Source: Lottia gigantea
Taxonomy: Eukaryota; Mollusca; Gastropoda; Lottiidae
Assembly: GCF_000327385.1 (NCBI RefSeq)
Contig: NW_008708645.1
Coordinates: 2,090,597-2,154,596, forward strand
DNA: 64,000 nucleotides
Reading direction: 5' to 3'
Shown in pieces: positions 47,601 through 56,912 of the stretch. The notes beneath the pieces are model-generated. The model ran no database searches and was not told the origin of the DNA. It was given only the letters and a program-made list of their open reading frames with translations. Positions within the stretch are counted from its first letter, which is position 1. Each line of letters opens with the position of its first letter. Made by a program: the position numbers and the translations under genes.

Positions 47601-50600
47601 CAATATGACCAAACCAATCATGGCATGATCAAACCATAATATATTTCATCATAAAACCAAATATCCCAAGATCAATTTGAAATTCCAAGGCCGAAATCAA
47701 CCCCAGAAAATGGCTAATCATGGCCTTTATTGTACTCACGATCATTATATATATCGTTCCCTTTCGTAAAACATTTACCATCACACTTATCATTTACATA
47801 AGCCTTAGTTGCATCAACTGTTCCATTTCTTGGGCAAAATCCACTGGGTTCGTCGTCTGTATTATGACTCTGGCAATCGTAACACCTCAGGGCTGAAAAT
47901 GAATGAATATGATAAAATCGAAGTTTATAGACTTTGCTAAATCTTTCGTAGGTCATCTTCATAATGGCAAGCTATTAGGAACTTCGTCTTCTACCTTGAC
48001 GGCTACCTTTCTTGTATCACGAAAGTTCGTAAATACAGCGAATTAGCTGGAGTGTACGTTAGAGAATTCAGTCCTCGATAGTAAACTTGTCCGTAACCAA
48101 GAAACCATATTATTTACAGTCTGTCTGTCAAGGTCTATGGTGGCTGTATTCGCTGAAGTGCAATCCAATCAAATGGCTACATTCTGTGATACAAATATGA
48201 TTGCTTTTGCAGTCATTGTATAAGACCAAGTTCGCTTGACATTGTGACATTGACGTAGGCATCTAAGATTTTCAATTAGAGGTAGAAATTTGATTGGTGA
48301 AAGCAGATGTCATCGAGTGAGGTCAAAAGATTAATTTCAAGAGGGATGTGGTTAGATCCCAACTGAAGTGGCTATATCAGAAATAAAAGCTAATAAAAAA
48401 CGAAAGATTGGTTAATTTCTATATACTAAGTCTAAAATACAAAGATAACGTATGCACCAAATAAAAAGAGGTTCTTAATTTTAAGTCATAACTCGATAGA
48501 GTGACAAATTTCACAATATCTCATTATTCGAGTCTATTTATCTTATTCAAATTAATTCAAGTTATGCAGTCTCACGTAAAAATACTATCAAATTGAAATT
48601 GAAATTTTTGTAAGTTTTTGAAAACTTAACAACTTTATGGGATATTTCCTACATATATTATTATGTATCATATTATACTTTTATCAAGGACGCCACCTTT
48701 AAATAGATTGTAAAGAGACTTTCTATTATGTGTATTAATTAAATTAAAATGTTTATTGGGACATGAATGGCATCGATTTGCACTATTCCAATTTTCAATC
48801 AGACGTCTGTGATTCCGGCAATTCCATTAAAACTAAGCGATTTATGACGTCACTAATCGCTAAATATGCTTTTACACATAAGGTTTCTAGCGATTAGTGA
48901 TGTCATCAAATGTTTAGTTTAAGTGAAATTGCAAGAACCACATACATCTGATATAAAATTGGAATGGTGGAAAATAATGCTATCTGTATAACCGATATAA
49001 GATTTAGAAAACTTCTTAACAATCTCTATATAAGCTATTTGATAAGTACAAAGCAATCTCTATATAATCTATTTGATAAGTACAAAGCATGCATGAAACA
49101 CCTGGTGCCACTCTGCAACTGAACTCGGCATTCTTTTTGGAGGGTCCACATAGCTTTAAATGTTTACTTGGTCTGTTTATTATATCATCATGAGAATTAA
49201 TTTATGAAAGCAAGGGAATGTCGCCAAAATAATGAGCGGAAAAAAATGAAATGAAATGAATGGAGTTTTACGTCCTACTTTTCTGCACCATGTGGGCTAA
49301 TGAAGACGGGCGACGCCATGCAGGGTGCAATGAGGGAAATTTTGTCAGGACAGCGGCATTAGCCTGCTAAAAAAAGATTAGACATTAGGCGGGGTTAAAT
49401 AAATAAAACAAGTAAATATTTAGTTGTATGACTTTGCGTAAAATAAGTGTTACAAATGTTTTGAGACTTATTTAAAAACGACTTGATGATGACAATGTAG
49501 ATGGTTGAAACAGTGTACAATAAAACTCAGGAGTAGTATACTACAAAATAAAGTTACAATGTTTCAAAGCAAGTTCACTATCTACGATAACATGCAGGAT
49601 TGTTTTCGTCCATTTTCGCAGCCATCTTGAATATATTCAGAAATAACGCTAAAGCCGCTTCAGCATAAATCTTAACAATGATGGAATGATCACATAATCA
49701 TAGGTAACGGATGTCTCCGATAGATATATAGAAAAACAGGACGGATAATTAATATGGAAGGCAGAATGACTTTTTATTCGATGTTCCTCATAGCTGTAAT
49801 ATTGTTAGGGCATATTTTGTTACAGAATATTTTATGTGCTAATACGCACTCTGTTGAAAAATTAAAGGAGATAGTACGTGTCTATCAAAAGGGTTAAAAA
49901 AAAAACACATAAGTTCACGTGGCTATGGTGTTGTCTAACTATTTACATTCACAAAATGTCAAGTTGTCGGTGACACGAAATTGGTAAACACTAAATAATG
50001 ACCATTGAATTTCTAGTTATCTAGGTTTTTCTTTTATTTTTAAATAACTCTAGTCAATTTTGTTTACCTTAAAGTTATACTACCTCACGAATGACCAAAC
50101 AAATAAAGAGACAGATGCATTTTTTGACCAATTATACTTTAGTGTCGGAAAGGGGAATCAATAAGTGTTCACAGCTCACCGTCGAAATTTGAACCATCAA
50201 ATCCATGTGTCGAGAATTATTCGCGAATGAATTTTAAAATGACGATTCGTGAATTTAAAATACTCTGTGATATATAGAAAAGACATAGAAAAGTGAGTGA
50301 AATTCCTAGTTTGAAGTATTTTTAAAGGAATTATGCGATTTTCGTAAAATCCTCAAAATGTCGCACCTCTCCCTCTAAAAACTTTGTTATCATCAGTGGA
50401 CTTACCTGGTGTCAAAACTATACAAAAGAATCCCAGTATAATCTAATTAAGTAATAATTCAGTAAAATTAGAAGCTTGTTTCAACAAATTTATAAGTTTA
50501 ATGGATATATAGTCTTATATAGAGATTCTATTTTTTAGTCATGGCACTTGGTAAGTCTACTGATGAATATATAAACGTATTGACCGAGTTTTAGACTTTA

Positions 50601-51321
50601 AATTTTATGTCCATTCTATCCTTTTAACAATGCCTGAATTAGCTTTTCAATGCCCCACGGAACCTTTCCACCGTGGTTTGTAAGCTTTATAATTCTTTTC
50701 TACATATTTTTCCAAACTTTTGATGTTTTAATATATTTCATTGTCATGATGCCAAATATTTTGGATAAATCCAGTTTTGGCAATTTTAAATACATGTATC
50801 ATCGCCAAATTTTGGATGCGAACTACTCAGTTCAGTTCAGTTTTTTGATAAAAGTTCCGGCACACGAGCGCCTTGGTCGGAGATTTTTGTTGCCGACTAG
50901 AGCCTTGTCAGGAGTTTCGCCGACTATCACGGGCACACGAGGAGACAAAAATCTCCAGTCGGCCGTTTTCCACCGTGTCGGTAATCACGTGCGAAGCATG
51001 CACTAGAAAGGAAAATGAATCTGATTGGATGTACGGTCTATTTTGCAGACGATAAAACTATCGGAGACAATTATCTAATATGTTTGATATTATAAATCCT
51101 GTCGGGGATGCGATTATCTTGTCGTGAAAGCATGGGCACAAACGAGAATTTACTCAAGACTCTACTCGGCGACAAATATTTCCGACCAAGACCGCTCGTG
51201 TGCCCACACCTTAAGTAAATGAAAATTCCTGTATATAGCAAGAAAAATAGAGTTCACACTTACCTTCACTAAAATATACTCTAAAAATTAACAGCGAAAA
51301 TAAAACAATTACAGAATTCAT
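44668..51321 (-). CDS. Membrane-anchored protein with two LU (Ly6/uPAR) domains
   Basis: Seven exons join in phase: 51321-51264, 47892-47740, 46849-46724, 46283-46230, 45795-45634, 45237-45109, 44789-44668 (267 residues). Exon 1 is a signal peptide (MNSVIVLFSLLIFRVYFS). Residues 20-112 form LU domain 1 (LRCYDCQSHN ... GCY ... WCICSNDTCNG) and 131-227 LU domain 2 (MKCFNCINYD ... GCY ... WCVCKTYLCNG). Each has the full ten Cys of the three-finger fold and each is split over two exons. Linkers GEGSEELDAH and GVGTVELDAH follow them. The C-terminus is hydrophobic (about 245-267, ending VFVLRWAF). That suggests a GPI-attachment signal, although Lys and Arg inside it leave a short membrane helix possible. 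Ligand unknown; such proteins act at the outer cell surface. Confidence 0.9.
44813..44990 (+). repeat. Foldback family 3, internally shortened copy
   Basis: GATTGTAAAGGAATTTTAAA, ATAGCATCAATTTGCACCAT, TCAATCAGACGTCTGTGGGT and, in reverse, GGAATTGCAGGAAACATTGA with CGTCTGAC. The copy has lost much of its right arm. It lies beside the last LU exon. Confidence 0.8.
47067..47560. repeat. Minisatellite in LU-gene intron 2, about 19-bp units
   Basis: Around 25 turns of GATCAAACCAAGATCCCAT with variants (AAAATAAG, CAATCCAAG) in place of AAACCAAG. Decayed units continue to about 47700, close to the exon-2 donor. Confidence 0.93.
47967..48249. repeat. Foldback family 2, full copy in LU-gene intron 1
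   Basis: The left arm GCTATTAGGAACTTCGTCTT and CTACCTTGACGGCTACCTTT is mirrored by the right arm GCTTTTGCAGTCATTGTATA and AGACCAAGTTCGCTTGACAT. A core with CTGTCTGTCAAGGTCTATGG lies between. It is about 280 bp. Confidence 0.88.
48705..49032. repeat. Foldback family 3, full copy in LU-gene intron 1
   Basis: The arms are of about 150 bp. The left reads TGCACTATTCCAATTTTCAA, TCAGACGTCTGTGATTCC and TTATGACGTCACTAATCGCT. The right mirrors it (GCGATTAGTGATGTCATCAA ... ACATCTGATATAAAATTGGA). TGACGTCA, the CREB/ATF consensus, lies in the left arm at 48844-48851 and a one-base variant in the right arm. Confidence 0.9.
49244..49366 (-). mobile_element. tRNA-derived SINE fragment (3' part)
   Basis: AATGGAGTTTTACGTCCTAC through GACGGGCGACGCCATGCAGG to GACAGCGGCATTAGCCTGCT matches the body of the SINE. 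The head is missing. It lies in LU-gene intron 1. Confidence 0.85.
50104..50380 (-). mobile_element. TTAA-type MITE, family 1, in LU-gene intron 1
   Basis: The copy starts AAAGAGACAGATGCATTTTT and carries TTCACAGCTCACCGTCGAAA and TTTTAAAGGAATTATGCGAT. It ends GCACCTCTCCCTCTAAA. Part of the interior is deleted. Confidence 0.78.
50856..51208. mobile_element. Non-autonomous TIR element, copy 2, in LU-gene intron 1
   Basis: The left end GGCACACGAGCGCCTTGGTC (then GGAGATTTTTGTTGCCGACT) is inverted at the right end (GGCACACGAGCGGTCTTGGT then CGGAAATATTTGTCGCCGAG). The arms are over 45 bp. It is related along its length to the copy at 39490. It ends about 55 bp from exon 1 of the LU gene. Confidence 0.87.
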
Positions 51322-51617
51322 TCTTCACATCTATACATCTCTGTCTCGCGTCATTAATATACATAACGTGTCATGTGATACACATATAATGCTAGCGAAA
51401 TGAGCAAAATTGAAAATCTATAAAAATTGTTGACATTATGAATAGATTCTACCCAGAAATTAAACAAAACTAGTCAATTGCTATTCAGTATAATGGTGTT
51501 GAAAGGATATAGTGGGCCTAACAATGACCATCCTTCTATTATAGTAAAGTTGTGTTGTCGTTTATCAAACAACATCGTCGCAGTATCATTGGTTCTTAAA
51601 TGATGTTTTGATCTAAA

Positions 51618-51853
51618 AGTGATTGTAAAGAGGTTTTCTGAAAAAAATTGTGTATTGGGGACACTGAGAGTATCAGTATCAGTATCAATTTGCACCATTC
51701 CAATTTGCAATCAGACGTCTGTGTTTCCTGTAATTCCACTAAAACTTGGTGTTTGATGATTTCATTAATCTCTTATGTGATAAAGCACATTTTGCAATTA
51801 ATAACGTCAAGAACCCTAGACGTCTGATTGATGCTATCAGTATCTGGTTCCGG
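51618..51853. repeat. Foldback family 3 copy
   Basis: AGTGATTGTAAAGAGGTTTT, GTATCAATTTGCACCATTCC and AATCAGACGTCTGTGTTTCC form the left arm. AAGAACCCTAGACGTCTGAT and GATGCTATCAGTATCTGGTT form a worn right arm. Confidence 0.8.
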
Positions 51854-51937
51854 TGACATCTTGCTCCTTTTCAGTGAGTCTGCTTACTTTTTTCAAACGC
51901 CTATTTAGTCTCATTTGGAAATTTAACTTCACAATTT

Positions 51938-52080
51938 CTCGGCATTACGAACTTCGTCTTATACCTTGACTGCTATGGCCACCATTCTTGTAGTATGAAA
52001 TGTAGAGATTTGAGTGGATGTTTTGTTGAGGGTTTTATTATTTCATTGGCGTACAATCCAATCAAATCTCTGCATTCCAA
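51938..52080 (+). repeat. Foldback family 2, shortened copy
   Basis: CATTACGAACTTCGTCTTAT, CCTTGACTGCTATGGCCACC and GCGTACAATCCAATCAAATC lie in family order. The end of the right arm is absent; a SINE fragment starts about 10 bp further on. Confidence 0.8.
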
Positions 52081-52092
52081 GGCATTTTCAAG

Positions 52093-52197
52093 GCTCAAAA
52101 TTTCCCTCATTGTACCCTACATGGCGTTGCCCGTCTTCATTAGCCCATATGATGCAGAAAAGTAGGACGTAGAACTCCATTTATTTCATTTCATTTG
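52093..52197 (+). mobile_element. tRNA-derived SINE, 3' fragment
   Basis: AAAATTTCCCTCATTGTACC to AGTAGGACGTAGAACTCCAT, ending in TTATTTCATTTCATTT. Strongly 5'-truncated copy of the family at 6108. Confidence 0.85.
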
Positions 52198-53497
52198 TAC
52201 CTCATTTATTTGAGAGTCGTAAGGTGACTCAGTTAACGCTACAGTAGGTTATATATAGATTAAACAACCGTATATATTTGTTTAGGGAAGTAAGCTAAGA
52301 TAAAAAAAAATATAGGCCTACAGTTGAAGCTCAGTTCTGGTGTTTCAAACAGGCAATAATAATTCAAAAAGGTAGGTAGAGACTGAATATTCTCTAATAA
52401 TGTGTACAGACACTTGAGTACATACTGCACACTACTACCCTACTAGCTTTACTGGGGCATCAATGACGACTTTAAACATATTTAGGTCAGAATATAATAT
52501 ACATATACGGTGGCCAACTTGGACCATAATTTTTGTATTCGATGTTTATTTATCAAATAATCCGACTATAGAGATTAAATGAACCTGTAAACTATGATAG
52601 AAAGCAATGGTTAAGAGAGTAAGGTATGGCCAAAAATTATATTCCCGCTTCCAAATTAAAATCCCATAATGCAGCCCATATTGTCATCTACTCCCACAGA
52701 AAACTCAAAGCGTCAGAGTAGAACAGTTACTGATACCACTTCACGGATTATGACGCCACTATCGCAAATACGATTTGATTTGAATGGCATACTTTATATT
52801 GGCGTCATAGTCATTGACCGGCCTGTCAAGAAATCGTATTCGTCAAACTAGAAGTCAGAATGGAGAAAATGGATGTTTTTCGTATCCTCGATATAAATAT
52901 ACTAAAAAACAACTTTTTGAATCGATAGCGAGCATTCAAAGGGTTCGAAAATCTCCGAGAAAAGTTCAGTTGCTGTTACCAATGTTTTGTCAAAATGATG
53001 TTTTGGATTTCGGGTTTTGTTTTGCTGTTCGGATCGTTAGTACTTGGTTTGTTTTTTCTGACCCTGTCTACAGTTTCAGACAGATGATCTTGAAGTTGAT
53101 ATTTATCTGCCTGGAAGAGGATCAAAGAGATAATGTATCATAGTTGTCGAAAAAACTCAAGCAAATTCAAATTCAGCACAAAGCTTTAAATCTGGTATCT
53201 CCCAAAATCGATGCCATGCAGGAGTGATTCGATAGGTTTGATTTACTCGAGTTGACAATTGAGCGTATTTTAATTTTGAGAACAAGGTTTTCCATGAAAA
53301 TTGTATATTTTCTCTTTCCATTGTGACAATCAATTGAAATCATCTGTAGAAGCCTGTAGATAAGAAGGCAATTATCTTTTGGACTTACCCAGAAAACCAC
53401 CTCTTAAAGAGGCTAAAACACTTATGCCTTTGTTATCTACAGATCCGGTTTGATGAAAACAAAACTAGTTGATATTGATATTAACTAAATTATCAAA

Positions 53498-56400
53498 ATG
53501 GAGAAAATATTCAGAAGAGCAACACTAGAAGATCGAGAAGGTGTTTTGTCACTTTCCCCAGACTTGTACTTCGGCAGAGACTATTTACCACACATGTATG
53601 ACTCTGTTATTCGAGAATATCGAGGGTATGTTTGCGAAGAAAATGGTACAATAGTAAGTACATGTATACTTTTTGTTGTATGAATTTACCACAAATGAGT
53701 TAAGAATCTGGCTTCGCCAGAGAGTTGCGGGCCCCTAATAACTAAACACCGTTGGGGGTGTTATGGGGGAAATTTTGCCAGGACAGTGGCATAAGCCTGC
53801 TCTGTTTTGATTTCCAACTGCCGGGGGATCTTTGAACGTAGCACACGTGACCACGGTTTATTGTCTCATCCGAACGACTAGACTCTTTTTCCAGTACACT
53901 AAAAATAACCTATGTATTATCAGTTGTTACAGTATAGTTTTACTATAACTAGTCATAACTTGTTAGACTATCTTTGAAAATATACCTGTCAATATGTTTA
54001 AGAGCTTTATAGACCACTTGTAATATGAGGTCAATCATTTCAACTTAAACGATTGGTGAGTTTAGAATGAAACAGAGCTCCGGAGTGTGATTTGCACCTT
54101 TCAATGTTTGAGGTTCAGCGTAAGGAACACACTATCAGCGATCTCTCAACTTAAAACTGAATTACACATTTTCACGACCACATAATATACCTACCAATCT
54201 TTTAAAATGCCGCTCAAGATTTTACATCTGCGCTAAACATTAGAGCTAATTGTTTGGCTAACACGTTATCTGCGATAGCCACCTTTCTTGTATCACGAAA
54301 TGTAGCGATTTGATTGGATTGTACGTTAGGGAATACAACCAATCAGAGCTCTCGACATTAAGGCTTAAGGTTTACAGATTTTCTGTCGAGGACCCCCATT
54401 AGCTGTATTCGATAACGTGCAATTCAATAAAATCGCTGCATTTACAAACTTCCTGATACAAGAAAGGTGGCTATTGTAGTCAAGATATAAGTCGAAGTTC
54501 GTAATAACTTGACATTGTGAAGATGCTAAATTGAACTTAGTATTTTCAGATCGGTTTTGGTATGATTAGTATAGTTGATGGTGGAGAAACAGCTACGAGA
54601 CGTGGTGGAAGAGTTTTAGAAAGTCATCAAGGTCAAGGTGTATTCCGTGACCTTTCAGATTACATGACGCGTGACCTCTATACCATACCGAACATGAAAT
54701 ATTCAACAATGACTATCAACAAAAAGCATTTCGACTTGTCAAGAAGTTACATTAACAGAGAAAACTATAAATTGGTCATGAAAATTGTAAGTATAATAAT
54801 CATTAACCCAGTTTTCATTATAAAGAAAGCTTGCCAGGCAATGTAATATACCCCCCCCCCTGTCAGTTTTGATTTTAAATAAAATTATTTAGCAGTACAG
54901 TAACAATTACCAGTATGAAATATTCAACCTTCAGTCATACACTTCTTTTGAACTCTTTGGGGCGATACTGTATCATATTGAGTATGAGTTATTTCTCTTG
55001 TTTTTGAAAACGTGTTCAATTGTTAACTTATGAAAACTTTAGAAGGCAAATATTCAACCTTCAGTGCGGTACTGAATAATAAAACCAAGTTTTGTCAAAA
55101 TCCGGCAAGGATCATTCCTTTTAGAATGTTTACGAGCTTAAAATTGAACGCGTTCTCAAGAACAGGGGCAGTAAATCATACTTAATATTTCTCGATTCTT
55201 CTGATTTTCGATAGGGTTCATCTTTTGGTGAAAACGAACATTCACACAAAGTTTCATCAAAATTTGTAAAGAATTGTGCCTTCAAGAGTGTTTACGAGCT
55301 ATAGTATTGAACGTGTTTTCAAGAACAAGGGCAATAACTCATCTTAATGTTTTTCTGATTTTCGATAGGATTCATTCTTGGGTGATTACGAACTTTCACA
55401 CCAAGTTTCATCAAAATCCGTCAAGAATTGTGTCTTCTAGAAAATTGAACGCGTTTTCAAGAACAAGGGCAATAACTCATAACTCAATATTTTTCGATTC
55501 TTCTGATTTTCAATAGGCTTCATCCTTGGGCGATTATTAACAACTCACGAAATCCGTCAAGAATTGTGTGTTGTAGAGTGTTTACGAGCAATTGTGGACG
55601 GATCTGTGGACGGACCGAAGAACATGGGTGAGAGCAATAATGGGGGCGTATAAAAACTATCTGTTCTCAGAACAGTTCCGAGAACGGAACGGATGGAAAC
55701 CTTTTACTGAAAACGGTCGATCGTTCTCAGAATAGTTCCAATTCGAGACTACCGAGGCGAGGTGGTCTCGGGACAGTTTTTAGAACAGATAAAATCTTGT
55801 AGTGTAAACGGTATGAGGTTTTGACGGTTGCATGGTATTTTATGTTACCTCCCCTGAATTGAATGAGAAACTATTTTTCTATTGGTTGTCCGTGGAAATT
55901 TTCTTAAGAAGTCTAATCTACGGAGTTTGTACATCTTAAAAACCTAGGCTCTTTTTTCTATGAGACAAAATTTCTGTCGTTAGCTAGGCCTTTCACTGAA
56001 ACGCTCTCGGTAGACTGCAAACGATTACCGCCTTTACCGTAGACATCAAATATATTTAGCGAATATCATGTTTTTAATCATTTCTTTTGTAAAATTGCCT
56101 AGATTTAGTTACGTTCCTGAATGCGGACGTTCCCGAAAACTGTCTAACATAACCTTCCTCTTCGATTGTACACATACGGTACATTAGCCTAGAAATTATG
56201 AATTCGGTTGGTCGAGATTTGAGGTATCATAGTTTGTTGCAAACTATGCGAATTTTGATAATATATAACTTTATACAATAGTACATATTTCTGACCATTA
56301 AATTTTGATTACAGTGTTTTAGCCTTTTTAATTAATTGTTGTCCCTCTTTTATATTCCAGATGATAATGCTTGTAAATTATAACATAAGCGACTTGCAAG

Positions 56401-56912
56401 TCACATCATCTCCAGTAAACAACATCGTTATAACGGAAATAGACCGCGATCTTTTCGCCACCATCTTGAATTGCAAGCCGTCACGTGATTATTTATTTCC
56501 GGAGAAATTTGTACGGATTCATTGTGTATTGTATAGACCTTCAATGGAAAATTTGGAACATTTTCTCAACGAAGAAAGATACGTTGTCGGAAGCTACGGT
56601 GAAAAACAGAGGAGGCCCGAAAGCATCCGATTATTGACTCTTGCCAGCTTTTTTCCATGTAAAGTTGGAACAGCTTATCAGATTGATATATTCGGTGACA
56701 AAATAGAAGATTTTCATGCTCATTTATGTTTGCATTTTAAAAAGATTTCCACAATCACTAAAAGCTTTGCCACATCAGGTATTATGTTCGGAATGGATAT
56801 GAATATCGAACTCATCAAGTCGGCTTTTCGTCAATTTAATATAGCTTCTCCAGGAGATACTGCGTTCGAATTAAGTGCTTACAGGAAGACATTATATGAA
56901 CATTCTGAATAA
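53498..56912 (+). CDS. GNAT N-acetyltransferase, NAT16/histidine acetyltransferase-like
   Basis: Three exons join in phase 0: 53498-53653, 54550-54786 and 56361-56912 (314 residues). The N-terminal half is a GNAT domain. It runs MEKIFRRATLEDREGVLSL, DYLPHMYDSVIREY, then beta strands ENGTIIGFGMISIVDGGETA, and an acetyl-CoA loop of the R/Q-x-x-G-x-G type in ESHQGQGV (about 76-83). The long C-terminal exon (184 codons, including the stop) resembles the family-specific second half seen in NAT16-type proteins. The family includes fish histidine N-acetyltransferase and the vertebrate protein NAT16; several animals carry many copies. The acceptor amino acid cannot be told from sequence. No signal peptide is visible, so it is probably cytosolic. 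All introns are in phase 0. Confidence 0.87.
53764..53896 (-). mobile_element. tRNA-derived SINE, internal fragment in NAT intron 1
   Basis: GGAAATTTTGCCAGGACAGT, GATTTCCAACTGCCGGGGGA and GACTAGACTCTTTTTCCAG match the body. Neither the tRNA-like head nor the T-rich tail is present. Confidence 0.8.
54273..54527. repeat. Foldback family 2, nearly full copy in NAT intron 1
   Basis: Left arm GATAGCCACCTTTCTTGTAT and CACGAAATGTAGCGATTTGA; right arm AAATCGCTGCATTTACAAAC, AAGAAAGGTGGCTATTGTAG and TAATAACTTGACATTGTGAA. It ends about 20 bp before exon 2. Confidence 0.88.
54826..55659 (+). repeat. Tandem-core dispersed repeat, long copy in NAT intron 2
   Basis: The head GAAAGCTTGCCAGGCAATGT plus a short C run is followed by AGTAACAATTACCAGTATGA. 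Four or five diverged core turns of about 110-120 bp follow, each with GTTTTCAAGAACAAGGGCAA, ATAGGGTTCATCCTTGGGTG-like and GTCAAGAATTGTG wording. The tail is GTGGACGGATCTGTGGACGG ... GGGGGCGTATAAAAA. Confidence 0.85.
55658..55791. repeat. 134-bp foldback element abutting the tandem-core repeat
   Basis: TATCTGTTCTCAGAACAGTT at the left is mirrored by GGACAGTTTTTAGAACAGAT at the right. Inner GTTCTCAGAATAGTTCC and GGTCTCGGGACAG wording repeats the theme. The element begins where the tandem-core element ends. Confidence 0.8.

Larger units (their letters stand above)
51322..53497. other. Intergenic region between divergent LU and NAT genes
   Basis: This contains both 5' flanks. Repeats found: foldback family 3 (51618-51853), foldback family 2 half copy (51938-52080) and a SINE 3' fragment (52093-52197). 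A block at about 52990-53060 (TGTTTTGGATTTCGGGTTTT) recurs at 63910-63960. No exon was recognised. Confidence 0.48.
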
